From JABWBD01 sp040768665 (GTDB lineage Bacteria > Planctomycetota > Planctomycetia > Pirellulales > Thermoguttaceae), in assembly GCA_040768665.1 (NCBI GenBank), contig JAXGMN010000045.1, forward strand, positions 50,161 through 114,160: a stretch of DNA of 64,000 nt, written 5' to 3'. The position numbers and the translations under genes were made by a program. This document shows, piece after piece, positions 26,912-37,077 of the stretch. Position 1 is the stretch's first letter; each line of letters opens with the position of its first letter. The notes under the pieces are model-generated. The model searched no databases. It saw nothing but the letters and a program-made list of their open reading frames with translations, and was not told where the DNA came from.

Positions 26912-28831
26912 ATGAGCTCGCCGGCGGAACCTGCTGCAGGCGATTCCCACGATCCCGATGAGTAGGAGGAGGAGCGGGTTGGGCTCGGGGACCAGTGCGA
27001 TCTGGTTCTCGCCGAGATAGTTGTACACGACGCTGTAGCCGTCCGGGAGGTTGAACAGGTCGTCGAACTCGCCCGCGAGGGAGCCGTACGTGGCGAGAAT
27101 TCGAGGCGGACCGGGACCTCCGGCGAGAATGTCGAACCAGAGCGAGTCGGCCGTGCCGGAGAGGTCGAGCAGGCCGCCGACGTCGAGGCGGTCGCCTTCG
27201 GTGCCGTTCAGGTGCATCTCGAGGATGCCGCCGGCCGTGAAATCGGCGTTGCCTTCGATCGTAAAGGTTCCGATGTCCGCTCCGGGGGCGAGGTAGGAGC
27301 CGTTGCCGAGGACCACGTCGCTGGTTACGGTGCCGGAACCGCCGAGGACGGCCCCGTCGGCCACCCGGATTTGCGATGCGTGGAAGGAGTCGGTGCCGCC
27401 GGGATTGTTGACCAACAGTGTGCCCTCCTGAACACGGACATCGCCGATTGGAAGCGAATTGGCGGAAGCCTGCGATACACGGCCGTTGACCGCCACGGTG
27501 CCGGCGCCGATCTTATCGAACCCGTAGACGCCGCCCGCGACATGGATTTCGCCGTTGAACGCGGCGCTCCCGCCCGCGTCGGCGGTGAGTTGCAGGGCCT
27601 GGTAGTCGTCTTCGGAGACCGTAATCCTGCCGTTGAACACCGCGTTGGAAGCCGTCGCCCCGTCGTTAACTTGGCCGATCTGCACCGGGTCGGAGTACGC
27701 GGAGTCCCATTCACGCACGGTGACGGGGGCATTGAGTGTGTAGTCCCCTTGCAGACGCAAAGCCGTATCGCCGGGACAATTGTCGATAAACTTCAGGAAT
27801 ATCTCCGGCACATTCGGCCAGGCCACGCCGTCGCTGCCGGCGTTGGCCACCGTGGCTGTCATACCACTCCAGATGCGAACGAGATTGTTGAACGATTGAT
27901 CGCTGCCTGCGAAGACGAATTTGCCCCCGGTGTCTCCGAGCAAATCCAGTTTCTCAAGGGAGTAGCCGCCGGTGATGTCGCCGGTAAATGTCCACGAACG
28001 ATTGCCACCGTAGCTGGATAGAAGCACGCGTCTGCCGGTCGACAGGACCATGTTGTTCGGCACGACCACGTCCCCGCCCGCTTTAAAAGCATAAGCGGTC
28101 TCCGTTCCGCCCGAGGAGAGATGGACTTCCGTATTGCCCCAGATCGCGTTGTCGGTGGCTTCGAAGTAGACAGCTCCGTTCAGCTTCAACGTGCCGTTCA
28201 GATCCGGCATCGCCTTGGCGACGACGATCGCCTTGGAGGGGCCGTTGAGACCGTCCGGGCTGCTCAGTTCGAAGGTGATTGGAGCGGATGAACTGCCGCC
28301 GCTGAGTTGCCCGTTCAGGTGCACCTGACGCTGCGGGCCAGGAGCGGTCTTGTTCGTGAAGAGGGAGCAAATAAACGAATCGGCGGTGAACTGAAAATCA
28401 TTGTTGAAGTGCACGTCGCGTATCCCGGAGGCATTCCCATCCGGCAAGTGCACGGTGAGGCCGCCGGAGCCGAGTTGAATCCTCCCGTTGCCGGCAAACA
28501 CCTGGTCCGGGGAAAACGTGGATTGAGCCCAATCGTTTGCTACGCCGACCGTGATCTTGTTCACAACGATCGATGAGCCGCCGAGAGTCAGCGGGCCTCT
28601 GGTGTAATCGCCTGTCGAGGTGAAAACCAGTTCGTCCCCTGGAGACGGGAGAACGTGGTTGCCGCCATTGTCGATCCAGTTCGTGTCGACACCCACCTGG
28701 CCATCGAGCCAGTTCGCACTGACGTCGCCTTGCCAAGTGAGAATGGCGGCGGAAACACTGTTCAAGGAGGGGAATAGAAGCAAATAGCACGCCATCCAGA
28801 CCGGCGGGCGACGCATGCAAACGCACCACAT
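26909..28831 (-). CDS. Large PEP-CTERM protein with beta-strand passenger-like repeats
   Basis: 640 residues. N-terminal signal to about 29 (CYLLLFPSLNSVSA). The long middle is all beta and Gly/Asn/Asp-rich, with repeats resembling autotransporter-associated strands (GAGTVAVNGRVSQ, GSGTVTSDVVLGNGSYLAPG). The C-terminus is a textbook PEP-CTERM sorting tag: VPEPNPLLLL, a hydrophobic helix, then CSRFRRRAH. An exosortase would cleave it for surface display; none is in the window. It faces the sialidase gene, with only the repeat between them. Confidence 0.88.
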   Translation of the reverse strand: MWCVCMRRPPVWMACYLLLFPSLNSVSAAILTWQGDVSANWLDGQVGVDTNWIDNGGNHVLPSPGDELVFTSTGDYTRGPLTLGGSSIVVNKITVGVANDWAQSTFSPDQVFAGNGRIQLGSGGLTVHLPDGNASGIRDVHFNNDFQFTADSFICSLFTNKTAPGPQRQVHLNGQLSGGSSSAPITFELSSPDGLNGPSKAIVVAKAMPDLNGTLKLNGAVYFEATDNAIWGNTEVHLSSGGTETAYAFKAGGDVVVPNNMVLSTGRRVLLSSYGGNRSWTFTGDITGGYSLEKLDLLGDTGGKFVFAGSDQSFNNLVRIWSGMTATVANAGSDGVAWPNVPEIFLKFIDNCPGDTALRLQGDYTLNAPVTVREWDSAYSDPVQIGQVNDGATASNAVFNGRITVSEDDYQALQLTADAGGSAAFNGEIHVAGGVYGFDKIGAGTVAVNGRVSQASANSLPIGDVRVQEGTLLVNNPGGTDSFHASQIRVADGAVLGGSGTVTSDVVLGNGSYLAPGADIGTFTIEGNADFTAGGILEMHLNGTEGDRLDVGGLLDLSGTADSLWFDILAGGPGPPRILATYGSLAGEFDDLFNLPDGYSVVYNYLGENQIALVPEPNPLLLLLIGIVGIACSRFRRRAH

Positions 28832-29053
28832 GGTTTTCCTCTCTCAACGAGCCGATGCGACGCATCCATCGGCTCCGCCGAACGAGAGGAATTCACACGC
28901 AGATGAACCCCTACACCGTCCATGCTAGCTTGCCAGCCTAATTCGCGGCGGCACGGGTGTCCATAGCTCATAAGCGCTAAATCTTTTGGCGATTTTTATT
29001 CACCCCCGTTGTGCTTGTGCCACGTTAGGCTGGATGTAGTACCCCCCCTACGA

Positions 29054-29458
29054 TCAACCAGACGCCAGCCGCCTCTTGTGGACCTGCCGCCGGGCCACCT
29101 CTTTGAGCCGCTCGGTATGCTCCAAGACATACCCAATCGGCCCACCGATCTTTGCCACTGCATCGAGCAATTGGGCGACCGGAACCATGGTAATTGCGTC
29201 CCACGGGCAGACGAGCAGGGCATAGCCATCCGACCTTTTCGTGGGGATGCGGATGCAGAGCTTGCAGCCAATGCAGCGGTCCCAATCGATTTCGCAAAAA
29301 GTCTGCACGTTTGGGGCCTGCGAATACCGGCCGACTTTGTGAATGCAGTCGACCGGGCAGACTTCGATGCAGGCCTCGCAGCCGGTGCAGCGATCCGCGT
29401 TGATCACCGCGAGCTGCTGAGGTTGCTTCTTGCGGGCCGTAGCTGAAGGGCCGGACAT
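29054..29458 (-). CDS. Ferredoxin with two 4Fe-4S sites, the second with a long insert
   Basis: 134 residues from the ATG at 29458. Site 1 is regular: CTGCEACIEVCPVDC (C24, C27, C30, C34). Site 2 is CIGCKLC (C62, C65, C68) followed by 15 residues, IRIPTKRSDGYALLV, before C84-Pro. The usual spacing is three. The tail (QLLDAVAKIGGPIGYVLEH) is helical and may dock a partner. It is a small electron carrier in the cytosol. It sits 100 bases after lysA in the same direction; the link may be only positional. Confidence 0.88.
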   Translation of the reverse strand: MSGPSATARKKQPQQLAVINADRCTGCEACIEVCPVDCIHKVGRYSQAPNVQTFCEIDWDRCIGCKLCIRIPTKRSDGYALLVCPWDAITMVPVAQLLDAVAKIGGPIGYVLEHTERLKEVARRQVHKRRLASG

Positions 29459-29558
29459 GATCGGAATGGGTTGAGAGCTGCGAGCGGGACTTGCGGAATG
29501 GCGACTTGGAGCCGTCGAGCATCGCTCCATTCTACCCGGTATCCCACTGCGCCGCGCT

Positions 29559-30842
29559 TTACGTGGAGCCGACTCGCCGGGGAAGGATCTCGCCGGCGAT
29601 GAGCTCCTCGAACGTTTGTCTGCGACGGATCAGGTGCGGCCGGCCCTCGGTGATCATGACCTCGGCTGCCAGCGGTTTCGAGTTGTAGTTGGAGCCCATG
29701 ACAAACCCGTAAGCGCCGGCACATTCGATGACCAGCAGATCACCGACGGCAGCCAACGGCAGACGCCGCGTGGCGACGAAACCGCCTTCTTCCTGGGTGA
29801 AAATGTCGCCCGATTCGCACAGGGGGCCGCCCACGATCACGTCGATCTCAGGGCGGCGGATCTCACCATCGGCCGGGACGATCGCCATCGGATGGTGGGC
29901 GCCGTAGAGGATCGGCCGGGCAAGATTGTTGAAGCCGGCATCGACCAGGTAGAAGAGGTTGGCTCCCTGTTGCTTGACGGCCCGAATCTCGGCGATCAAG
30001 TAGCCACTCTCGGCCACGAGATACCGACCCGGTTCGATTTCCAGGCTGATGGCATGGCCGAAACGCTCTTCGAGCCGCTTGCGTGTGGCGTCCCAGAGAG
30101 AAAAATAGGCGTCGAGGTCGACGAATTGCTGCCCTTCACGATAGGGAACGGGCAGCCCGCCGCCGGCGCTGATCGACGTCAGGTTCCGCCCCACCACGAG
30201 AGCCGCTTTTTCCATCGCGGCACAGACCTGCGACAAATGCTCCAGGTCGGTGCCGGAGCCGATATGCATGTGGAGTCCGGAGACGCTCAAGCCGTAGTTG
30301 TCAGCGTTTACCAGACAATCGTTGAGTTGTTCGTGCCAGATGCCGTGCTTCGAGTGGTCGCCGCCCGTATTGGTCTTCTGGCTATGGCCGTGGCCAAAGC
30401 CGGGGTTGATCCGGAGCGTCACCTCTCGTCCGGGGGCGACGCTGCCGTACTGGTCGAGCATGTCCGGCGAACCGCAGTTGACGTGGACGTTCTTCTCGAC
30501 GACCAGGTCCAGCGTTTCACGGTCGAAAATGTCGGCCGTGTAGACGATCGGGGGCGGCGAGCCGGTCGGCGAATAACCCGCGGCCAGCGCACGGTGGATC
30601 TCCCCCGCGCTGACTGCGTCAACGAGGACACCCTGTTGGCGGACGAGATCGAGAACCGCCAGGTTGGAACAGGCCTTCTGGGCATAGCGAATATGGTCGA
30701 AAGCCCTCAGATCGTCGACTCGCCGTTTGATCCTGGCGGCGTCGTAGACAAATGTGGGGGTTCCGAACTCTCGGGCCAGATCGGCGACCGGCACCCCGGC
30801 AATTTCCGTGCGGGTGTTCAGAAAAGCGGGCATTTTCGGCAT
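29559..30842 (-). CDS. lysA: Diaminopimelate decarboxylase
   Basis: 427 residues. PLP enzyme making lysine from meso-diaminopimelate. PLP lysine K56 lies in YAQKACSNL; most relatives have YALKAN here. Fold III motifs follow: VDAVSAGEI, HMHIGSGTDL with the PLP-ring histidine, SISAGGGLPVPY binding the phosphate, and EIEPGRYLV. GPLCESGD supplies the second-subunit cysteine and AGAYGFVMGSNYNSKP the terminal substrate loop. All active-site motifs are present. Confidence 0.95.
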   Translation of the reverse strand: MPKMPAFLNTRTEIAGVPVADLAREFGTPTFVYDAARIKRRVDDLRAFDHIRYAQKACSNLAVLDLVRQQGVLVDAVSAGEIHRALAAGYSPTGSPPPIVYTADIFDRETLDLVVEKNVHVNCGSPDMLDQYGSVAPGREVTLRINPGFGHGHSQKTNTGGDHSKHGIWHEQLNDCLVNADNYGLSVSGLHMHIGSGTDLEHLSQVCAAMEKAALVVGRNLTSISAGGGLPVPYREGQQFVDLDAYFSLWDATRKRLEERFGHAISLEIEPGRYLVAESGYLIAEIRAVKQQGANLFYLVDAGFNNLARPILYGAHHPMAIVPADGEIRRPEIDVIVGGPLCESGDIFTQEEGGFVATRRLPLAAVGDLLVIECAGAYGFVMGSNYNSKPLAAEVMITEGRPHLIRRRQTFEELIAGEILPRRVGST

Positions 30843-31007
30843 GGGTTTTGTTGGCTTGGCAAGATCGAGTACGAACTGAAGAAGAACCTATGGGGAGGAC
30901 TCTGTCAAGTTGGTCGCTCCTGACGGGCTGCAGTGAGCTGGGCGGCCGGGGTAGAATGACTCTCGAAGAGTAAAAGTAACGGAATATGTCCGGGAGCAAT
31001 CCACAAG

Positions 31008-31397
31008 GTGAAACCGAATCCACCGGGCCCTCAGGGGCACGAGGTTATTGAAGAAACTTCCGGCCCCCGATGCGAGGCGCCGCCGTTGGGCAACGGGCGG
31101 GAAGCGGCAATGCGCGCGGTACTCCGGCACGCACGTCGGTTGATCGTCCTGGTCATCGGCAGCACCGTGCTGCTGTTGGGTTTGATTCTGCTGGTCACCC
31201 CCGGTCCGGCATTTCTCGTTATTCCGATCGGTCTGGCCATTCTGAGCATCGAATTTGCTTGGGCCAGACATCTTCTCCATCGGGTGCGGGAGGGGGTCCA
31301 AACGGGGATGGATTGGCGAAGCTGGGAGGAGTGGAGGTGGATGGTGGGGCTGCGGAAGGATCGATGCCGGCGAAATGCCGAAGACTCCGCAAAATGA
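31008..31397 (+). CDS. PGPGW-family small membrane protein, end formed by a repeat
   Basis: 129 residues, GTG start at 31008. Two helices: RLIVLVIGSTVLLLGLILLV and FLVIPIGLAILSIEF, joined by TPGPA, the mark of the PGPGW (TIGR02611-like) family. It continues with AWARHLLHRVREGV, as in relatives. The last eight residues (RNAEDSAK) and the stop are coded by the interspersed repeat, so the natural C-terminus has been replaced. Function unknown. Confidence 0.75.
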   Translation: MKPNPPGPQGHEVIEETSGPRCEAPPLGNGREAAMRAVLRHARRLIVLVIGSTVLLLGLILLVTPGPAFLVIPIGLAILSIEFAWARHLLHRVREGVQTGMDWRSWEEWRWMVGLRKDRCRRNAEDSAK

Positions 31398-31434
31398 GCC
31401 AGCCCCCATCGGTTCTGGGATAGGCTCTTCAAGA
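31376..31434. repeat. Interspersed repeat, copy 7 (right half), inside a coding end
   Basis: GAAGACTCCGCAAAATGAGCC then AGCCCCCATCGGTTCTGGGATAGGCTCTTCAA. The first 20 bases equal those in copy 4 (15293-15313), and the end matches its GGGATAGGCTCT. The inner TGA stops the PGPGW frame. Confidence 0.8.
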
Positions 31435-31470
31435 CGCGCTGTCCGACTGCAACGTCAAGATGCGCAGTCC

Positions 31471-31752
31471 TTAGATTGCCTGGTAAAGCCAGCCGTCGAC
31501 CCGTCGCTCGATTTCGCCGAACTGGTCGCGGTCGATCTGACTTATTCGGCCGCGCTGCTGGACAGCAGAGACAATCGCCTCGAGCCTTGAGAGCATCTCT
31601 TGATGTCCGAGGTTGGCTCGATGGTACTCATAGCGATACCAGCAGATAAGCTGAATGGCATCGCGGCAGTCATCCAGGAACCGCCGGACCTCACAGGTTC
31701 GGCACTTTTCCTCGTCCCGAATAGTACAGTTCTTACATCGGAAATGCCACAT
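31471..31752 (-). CDS. Small zinc-ribbon-like hypothetical protein
   Basis: 93 residues. The N-terminus has FRCKNC and, after eight residues, CRTC, a CxxC-x8-CxxC pair for one zinc, with a further Cys in DDCRD. A long helical region follows (REYHRANLGHQEML-like, then RLEAIVSAVQQRGRIS). I do not recognise the family. Good codon use and a clean start support it as real. It stands alone on the minus strand. Confidence 0.6.
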   Translation of the reverse strand: MWHFRCKNCTIRDEEKCRTCEVRRFLDDCRDAIQLICWYRYEYHRANLGHQEMLSRLEAIVSAVQQRGRISQIDRDQFGEIERRVDGWLYQAI

Positions 31753-31981
31753 ATGCCGGCCTCCTCATCCGGTCGTAAGTCGCTGCCGGACCGAACGGCC
31801 CGTTTAGATCCACGACATGCAGCCCGATCCGTCGATCTTCTGGTTGCCCCGAATCGGCTGACTTTGGTTGTAACCGCCATGTGAGGCCGCGTCAATCCGT
31901 TGAAACAAACGAGCAGGGCGGCCAGTTTGCACTCGCATCCCGGCCGCCCCGGCTCGTTCGGAGATCACACTCCCCTGGAAG

Positions 31982-32473
31982 CTAGGAAGCAATTGCTTCC
32001 GCGTTGACGTGGCTCTTCGCCAGTTTAGTCAGCCGCTGATCGGTCTGTTTTTCCTCGGCAAGCGTCTCCTTGAAGATGTTTGCCACCTCGTTCTGCCCGA
32101 GTTGCTCGGCCCACGTGATGAGGGTGCCGTAGGCGCAGATCTCGTAGTGCTCCACCTTTTGGGCCGCAGCGATCATCGCCGCGTCGCGAAGGTGCGGATC
32201 GTGGATCTTCTCCATCTGCTCCTCACCTTCTTCAAGAATCCCTTCCATGCCGACGCACTTCTTCGCCCGAGGCTTGCGGTCGAAGATCTCGAATACCCGC
32301 TCGAGCCGGTTCACCTGCTCGTTGGTCTGTTCGAGATGCTCCTCGAAGCCGGTCCTAAGCTCCTCGTCGGAAGCGTTTTCGATCATCTTCGGCAGGGCCT
32401 TGGTAATCTGCCGTTCGGCACTGAGCATGTCCTGGACTTCCAGGAGGAAAAGGTCTTCCAGTGTTTTCGGCAT
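31982..32473 (-). CDS. YciF/DUF892 ferritin-like protein
   Basis: 163 residues from ATG 32473. KTLEDLFLLEVQDMLSAERQ starts the four-helix bundle. Repeated acidic helices (FEEHLEQTNEQVNRLERVF, AAAQKVEHYEICAYGT, ETLAEEKQTDQRLT) carry Glu and His in ferritin-like positions, so a di-iron site is plausible. Family members are stress-induced in other bacteria. No partner gene is apparent. Confidence 0.88.
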   Translation of the reverse strand: MPKTLEDLFLLEVQDMLSAERQITKALPKMIENASDEELRTGFEEHLEQTNEQVNRLERVFEIFDRKPRAKKCVGMEGILEEGEEQMEKIHDPHLRDAAMIAAAQKVEHYEICAYGTLITWAEQLGQNEVANIFKETLAEEKQTDQRLTKLAKSHVNAEAIAS

Positions 32474-32732
32474 GATGCTTCCCCTATTCTTGAGTAACTC
32501 GAAGGCGGGCTGCCTTCGGTGTGTCGTTGTCCGGGCAGGGAAGCGTCGCAGATCTCGTGCCATTTGATATGCCGGATACCGTGGGCGGTGGACTTGAGGC
32601 ATGGTTTTCTGGAGATTTCGCTACGGAGCGATTCGTGAGCCAGTTTGACGGGTTGAGAAGACAGGCTTGCCACCCCTTCCGGCGTTTCTCCTACAGTCGC
32701 GGGGGTCGCATCCCTTGCTCCTTCCCGGGCAC

Positions 32733-32884
32733 TATGGCCGGTAGGCGGCAAGTTGTCTTCTGGCAAGCCAGGCGTCGAGTTTGCCGCCCAGGTCTGCGAC
32801 CACCTTTGGGATTTCCCGGGCCACGTCGGCGGTTTCGCCGCGGTCGGTCGCGATCTGGAACAATTCCTCCTGTAGATCGTCGTT
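32733..32884 (-). pseudogene. 3' remnant of a sulfatase gene
   Basis: About 50 codons reading LQEELFQIATDRGETADVA and then AREIPKVVADLGGKLDAWLA to a TAG at 32733. This is the typical C-terminal end of arylsulfatases (LYDL-DPGE-N-A, then a closing helix). Nothing of the catalytic domain remains upstream: the sequence passes straight into the end of the ceramidase-like gene. It is a leftover of a deletion. Confidence 0.6.
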
Positions 32885-32929
32885 TTGCCTGCGGGGCGCA
32901 CGTTCCGCTCATCATTGGATCGTGGGTCG

Positions 32930-34358
32930 TCACGTCACTCCGAGCACACGCCGGATTCCGGCTTTCAGCAGTCGCTCCGATTCCGGTCCGACCGACGAGG
33001 CCGTGGGCTCGTAACCGCCCTCCTCAAACGCCTTTGCCGTGCAAATGTAGTTGGTGCAGCCTTCACCATACCCGGCCACGGCCACGAAATCATCGGGACG
33101 TTGCCGCTGGGCATCGAGTTGGAATTCCACCATGGGCTCCCCGGACAGATGCACAAGGAAGACGCGGCCCAACTGGAGCCCGGAAAGCTCGATCGGCCGG
33201 TCGGCCCGCCCAAGATACGCAAGGCGTCGTGCGGCGCCGATGCGTGTGTTTGACTGCTCCTTGGGATTGAGCATGAGCGTGCGGAGTTGCTCCGGGTGCA
33301 GCCCTTTCAGCGAAAACAAACCGGCCTCCTTGGGATTCGACGCCAGTTTCGGCGGAAGCAGCACGGGTGTGGTGCGCCACACGACCGGCCCTACCGGTGC
33401 GAACTTCGTGGCAGCAACGGCCCCTTTCATTCCCGCCAGCAAGCGGTCCGCCAATTGCCGTCTCGCTTCCGGAGATCCGTCATTGTACTTTCCTGCCGCA
33501 ATATCCCGCGCAGCCGGTGAAGTACACCTGGAACACGTCCTCCTCGTCTTCCAGTCTCTCCCGCGCAATACCGGGAAAGTCGTAAGTCACCCGCGGATCT
33601 CCGTAGAAGCTTTGCGGATGGGTGGCGTAGTAATGCAATCGGGCCAAAGGTTTATCCCCATTGGCGAACGTGATCGTCTTGAGCATCGGATCGATCAGGC
33701 CTTCGGGCAATTCTCGCAGGCTCGGCCTGCCGCGGGTGGAACTCATCCGGCCATGGAACTTGCCATCCTCGGTAAAGATGCGGCGGCTGGAAGCGACCCG
33801 ATCGACCTTTGCCTCTCCTATTCCGATTTGGTCAACCACACGCATCCCGCCAAGTGATTTTTCGACGGTTGCCGCCAGGCGATCGGCCGCTTCCTTCAGA
33901 AAGGCCACATCGAGATAGGGCGGGGCGCCGTCTACCGAATCGAGGATCGCCTGGGCATCGGCATCCACAATGGGAGCTGTGTGTTGATGGACCATGTGGA
34001 GTGCGACCGCACTGACGTCGGTACCTGCCGCCTCGGCAATTCTCTGTCGAAACAGCCGCCGCGACCCGTTGGAACATACGCACCAGTCAAACGCACAAAG
34101 CACGTACCGCCGGCCGCCGTCGTCGATCACGATGCCTTTGGCCAACAGCGGATGTTCGATGGTCTCCAAGGGCTTGAAACTTGGGTAACTCGGAAATCCC
34201 AGCGGCGGCGTCACGTCGCCGCAAAAGGTGGCGATGCGAAGAGAATGGCCCTCCTCAGCAACAGATCGCGCCGGACGACACCAAGCGCTGCCCAACAACG
34301 CCCCGGATGCACCGGCCACGAACTGCCGACGCGACATCGCGCTGTTTGGCTTCATCAT
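32930..34358 (-). pseudogene. TAT-exported neutral-ceramidase-like hydrolase, one frameshift
   Basis: Starts at tandem ATGs 34358/34355 behind GGGGGAGGAG. The TAT signal MSRRQFVAGASGALLG is followed by CGDVTPPLGFPSYPSF, typical of the neutral/alkaline non-lysosomal ceramidase-like family. ALHMVHQHTAPIVD is a likely metal site. At about 33510 the frame VYFTGCAG must change to DIAAGKYNDGSPEARRQLA, which continues to the stop at 32930. The joined protein is about 475 residues, full length. A single 1-2 base indel separates it from an intact gene, so error or a very recent mutation is possible. Confidence 0.75.
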
Positions 34359-34461
34359 CAAACTCCTCCCCCAAGTGTCAACCACGCGTTTCGCGGAACC
34401 TCCCATAGAATCGAGGACTCCATTGTACGTTTCTAGGATATTCATAGCATCCGGAGATCGT

Positions 34462-35980
34462 TCAACGTGCCTTATCGGCCTGCTCCGCGACGAACACCTC
34501 CGTGCCGTATGCGGCAAGCGGCACCCCATGGGTCTTTCCGTCAACGGTCACGGAGGCCCGCCGTGCCTCGCTCGCGAAATTCATCAGCAGCACCAGGAGA
34601 CTGCCGTCATTTTCGAAGGCTGCCCAATTCGGCGACTCGACGCCCTCGATTTTCACCTTTTCGTCGCAGCGTTGCTCCTGGACGAAGTAGTCCTCGTACT
34701 GGGCGATGATTGCCGTCGCCTCGGAGGTCGCGTAGAAAGCTGCGCCGTCCATGGACGCCAGCCACCAGATGAGGCAGCCCTTGCAGCCACTGGCCACGTA
34801 CTGGCGGAGGATGCGATTGCGCCATGTCTGTGGGCTCGGACGAGAGCGCTCGTCATCACGGTGCGATAGATACCACATCTCTCCACCCATGAACGGCGTA
34901 CCGCCCAACGCCTGTACGGTCGCGGTGATGCTCTCCTCGCTGCCGCCGTAGCCTGCGATGCCGAAGTCGAGCTTGTCGGCCATCAGGCCCCTCCGGCGCC
35001 ATGTACGAGCGTTTCCGCTGGGGATCCTCGAATGTGCCGCGAGGGAACAGGTTCCCTTCGCTTCCCTTTTCTCGCATGGCGACATTGTCCACCCAGAAGG
35101 TGCCGACAACCCCGCGGTTCTGCCACTTGACGATCAGGGGATGCACGAATGCCGATCCCGCCGGGGGAGTGACTTCGACACGCATGCGACGCCAGTCGAA
35201 TGTGCCGCCCGCGGCAATCGCCGTGATGTAGCCGATGTTGTTGCCGTCGGCATCGCCCCAGCGCATCGAAAGGTCCATGCCGGGACGTGGCAGCATGTCA
35301 TACGTGATGGCCCGGCGTGTGAGTTCGTGCCCGGCGGCCTCGACGGTTCCCAGGTTTTTGACGACAGGGGCGCCACCGCTGACCGGTTCGACATCGACGA
35401 AATCCAGTGCCGCGGGCATTTCGACGACCATCCGATAGTCGGTAACCGGAGTGGAAACCGGCGCGTGAAGATAGAGGCGTATGAGCTGCTTGCTGCCGCG
35501 CGGGAAGCCGTAGGTATTCAGCTTCGGGAAAAGTTGTGGTTCGCTCTTGCTCACATAGACGGCGCAGGCGAAGTGCGCGGCGTCCCCGCTGCCGGACCAG
35601 ATACCCCTGCCGGCGTTTTCGGCCGGTTGCCACGCGTCATCGAGCGGCATTTCGGTTCGCCATTGCCCGGACGGCTCGTCACCACGGCACAACCACTTCG
35701 GATGCAGCTCGCGTGGACCGACAACGAGTCGCGGGGAAAGCGATGGGTTGTCGCCATCCGACATCGCCGCGATGGTGATGAAGTTCATTCCCTCGCGCAA
35801 AGCCGCCTCGGCGCCGTCGGCGATCTGTTCACCGTTGAAATACGCCTGGGCCTGAGCATTCCGGCCGCCCACGGACAGGCACGCTGCGCGCGCTTCGAGT
35901 TCCGGGGCCGTGGCGGCGGCCGAGGTCTCTGTCAGTACTGCGGGAGGAATCAGCAGAATCGCGAGAGTTACGATCGTCAT
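34462..35980 (-). pseudogene. Exported protein of glycan cluster, two halves in different frames
   Basis: The 5' part starts at ATG 35980 (AGGAGC upstream) with a signal peptide (IVTLAILLIPPAVLTETSAA) and reads beta-rich domains to FPRGTFEDPQRKRSY near 35000. The 3' part, in another frame from about 34990, reads LMADKLDFGIAGYGGSEESI, then GCKGCLIWWLASMDGAAFY and a beta-sandwich ending YGTEVFVAEQ. The 3' part resembles the end of a glycoside-hydrolase-like barrel and its terminal domain; the barrel itself is mostly missing, so a deletion plus shift is likely. I cannot name the enzyme. Confidence 0.6.
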
Positions 35981-36046
35981 GGTAGCGTTGCTCCTGGGAG
36001 TCGATTCGCGTGTTTTCGTGCCCGGCCGTGGCGCCGCCGAAAAGTG

Positions 36047-37051
36047 TCATTTGGCTTTCGCCGCGGCCAATTCGCGGAGGCGCTTCAAATGTTCGCCCGT
36101 GATCCGGCCGGACCGGTCGGGCGGAACGTTCAACAGGTAGTTCGCGCGACGCCCGTTGCAGAGCGATCGCGTCTCGATCAGTTTCTCGACGCCTTTGACG
36201 TGTTCGGGCGTGTCGCTCGTGTTCCAGAACCAGGTGCGCGATATCTTGTCGCTCACCTCGGCCGGCACCGTATTGCTTTCCGGAAGCATCCCGCTCGGAT
36301 CCCAGGGCAGTTCGCAACTGTAGACGTCCGACTCGGCCAGATCGTGGGCGTTGTTGCCGATCACGATGCACTTCGGTTGCAGGGCGCGGATGTGGTCGCG
36401 AATCTCTTGCCATTTTGCATACGTGTACTTGTTGCGGTACTGGTCGATCCAAAGCAGATCGACCGGGCCATAGCCGGTCAGTAGTTCGGTCATTTGGCGC
36501 TTGATGAAACCGACGTAGTCGCCGGCCGCCTCCGGGGGCAGGCCGTGCAGATCGGGTTTGCCCTCAGGGACCGGGTTGCCAATGCCCGGCCGGGAAAAAT
36601 CGCCCGGGAAACAGTAGTAGAAGCCGACCTTCAGGCCGCGCGCGCGACAGGCATCGACGAACTCGCGCACGATGTCGCCCTTGCCGTCCTTGTAGTTGAC
36701 GAAGCCGGCGATATCGTGCGTGGTCTCGGCGCTGTCCCACAGGCACCAGCCGCCCGTATGTTTGACGGTCAGCACGGCGTACCGCATTCCGGCCGCCCGG
36801 CCCAAGTCGAGCCATTGCCCGCAATCCAACTTGTCGGGCTTGAACAACGCCGGGTCCTCGTAACCATTGGCCCATTCGCGATCGATGTACGTAGCCATGT
36901 TGAAATGCAAGAACATCCCAAACCGCCATGACAGGAACTCCTCCCGCAACCCCGCCCGGCCATCGCCTGAGGGCCCTTCCTGCGCCGCCACTCCAACACT
37001 GCCCGCGAACACAATGGCCAGAGCCGCAATCTGAAGTCGTACCGATTTCAT
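36047..37051 (-). CDS. Secreted alpha-L-fucosidase, glycoside hydrolase family 29
   Basis: 334 residues from the ATG that follows AAAGGG; upstream frame is rejected because it enters the next gene. Signal peptide to about 24 (GSVGVAAQEG). GH29 barrel motifs: WRFGMFLHFNMATY, YAVLTVKHTGGWCLWDS, GLKVGFYYCFPGDF, and YGPVDLLWIDQY, in which D203 is the expected nucleophile. NYLLNVPPDRSGRI closes the domain. The C-terminal beta domain of larger GH29 enzymes is absent. It is in a minus-strand run with two propeller proteins 26 bases and more upstream. Confidence 0.93.
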   Translation of the reverse strand: MKSVRLQIAALAIVFAGSVGVAAQEGPSGDGRAGLREEFLSWRFGMFLHFNMATYIDREWANGYEDPALFKPDKLDCGQWLDLGRAAGMRYAVLTVKHTGGWCLWDSAETTHDIAGFVNYKDGKGDIVREFVDACRARGLKVGFYYCFPGDFSRPGIGNPVPEGKPDLHGLPPEAAGDYVGFIKRQMTELLTGYGPVDLLWIDQYRNKYTYAKWQEIRDHIRALQPKCIVIGNNAHDLAESDVYSCELPWDPSGMLPESNTVPAEVSDKISRTWFWNTSDTPEHVKGVEKLIETRSLCNGRRANYLLNVPPDRSGRITGEHLKRLRELAAAKAK

Positions 37052-37077
37052 ATCGAACCCTTTATCAGGATGCCATT

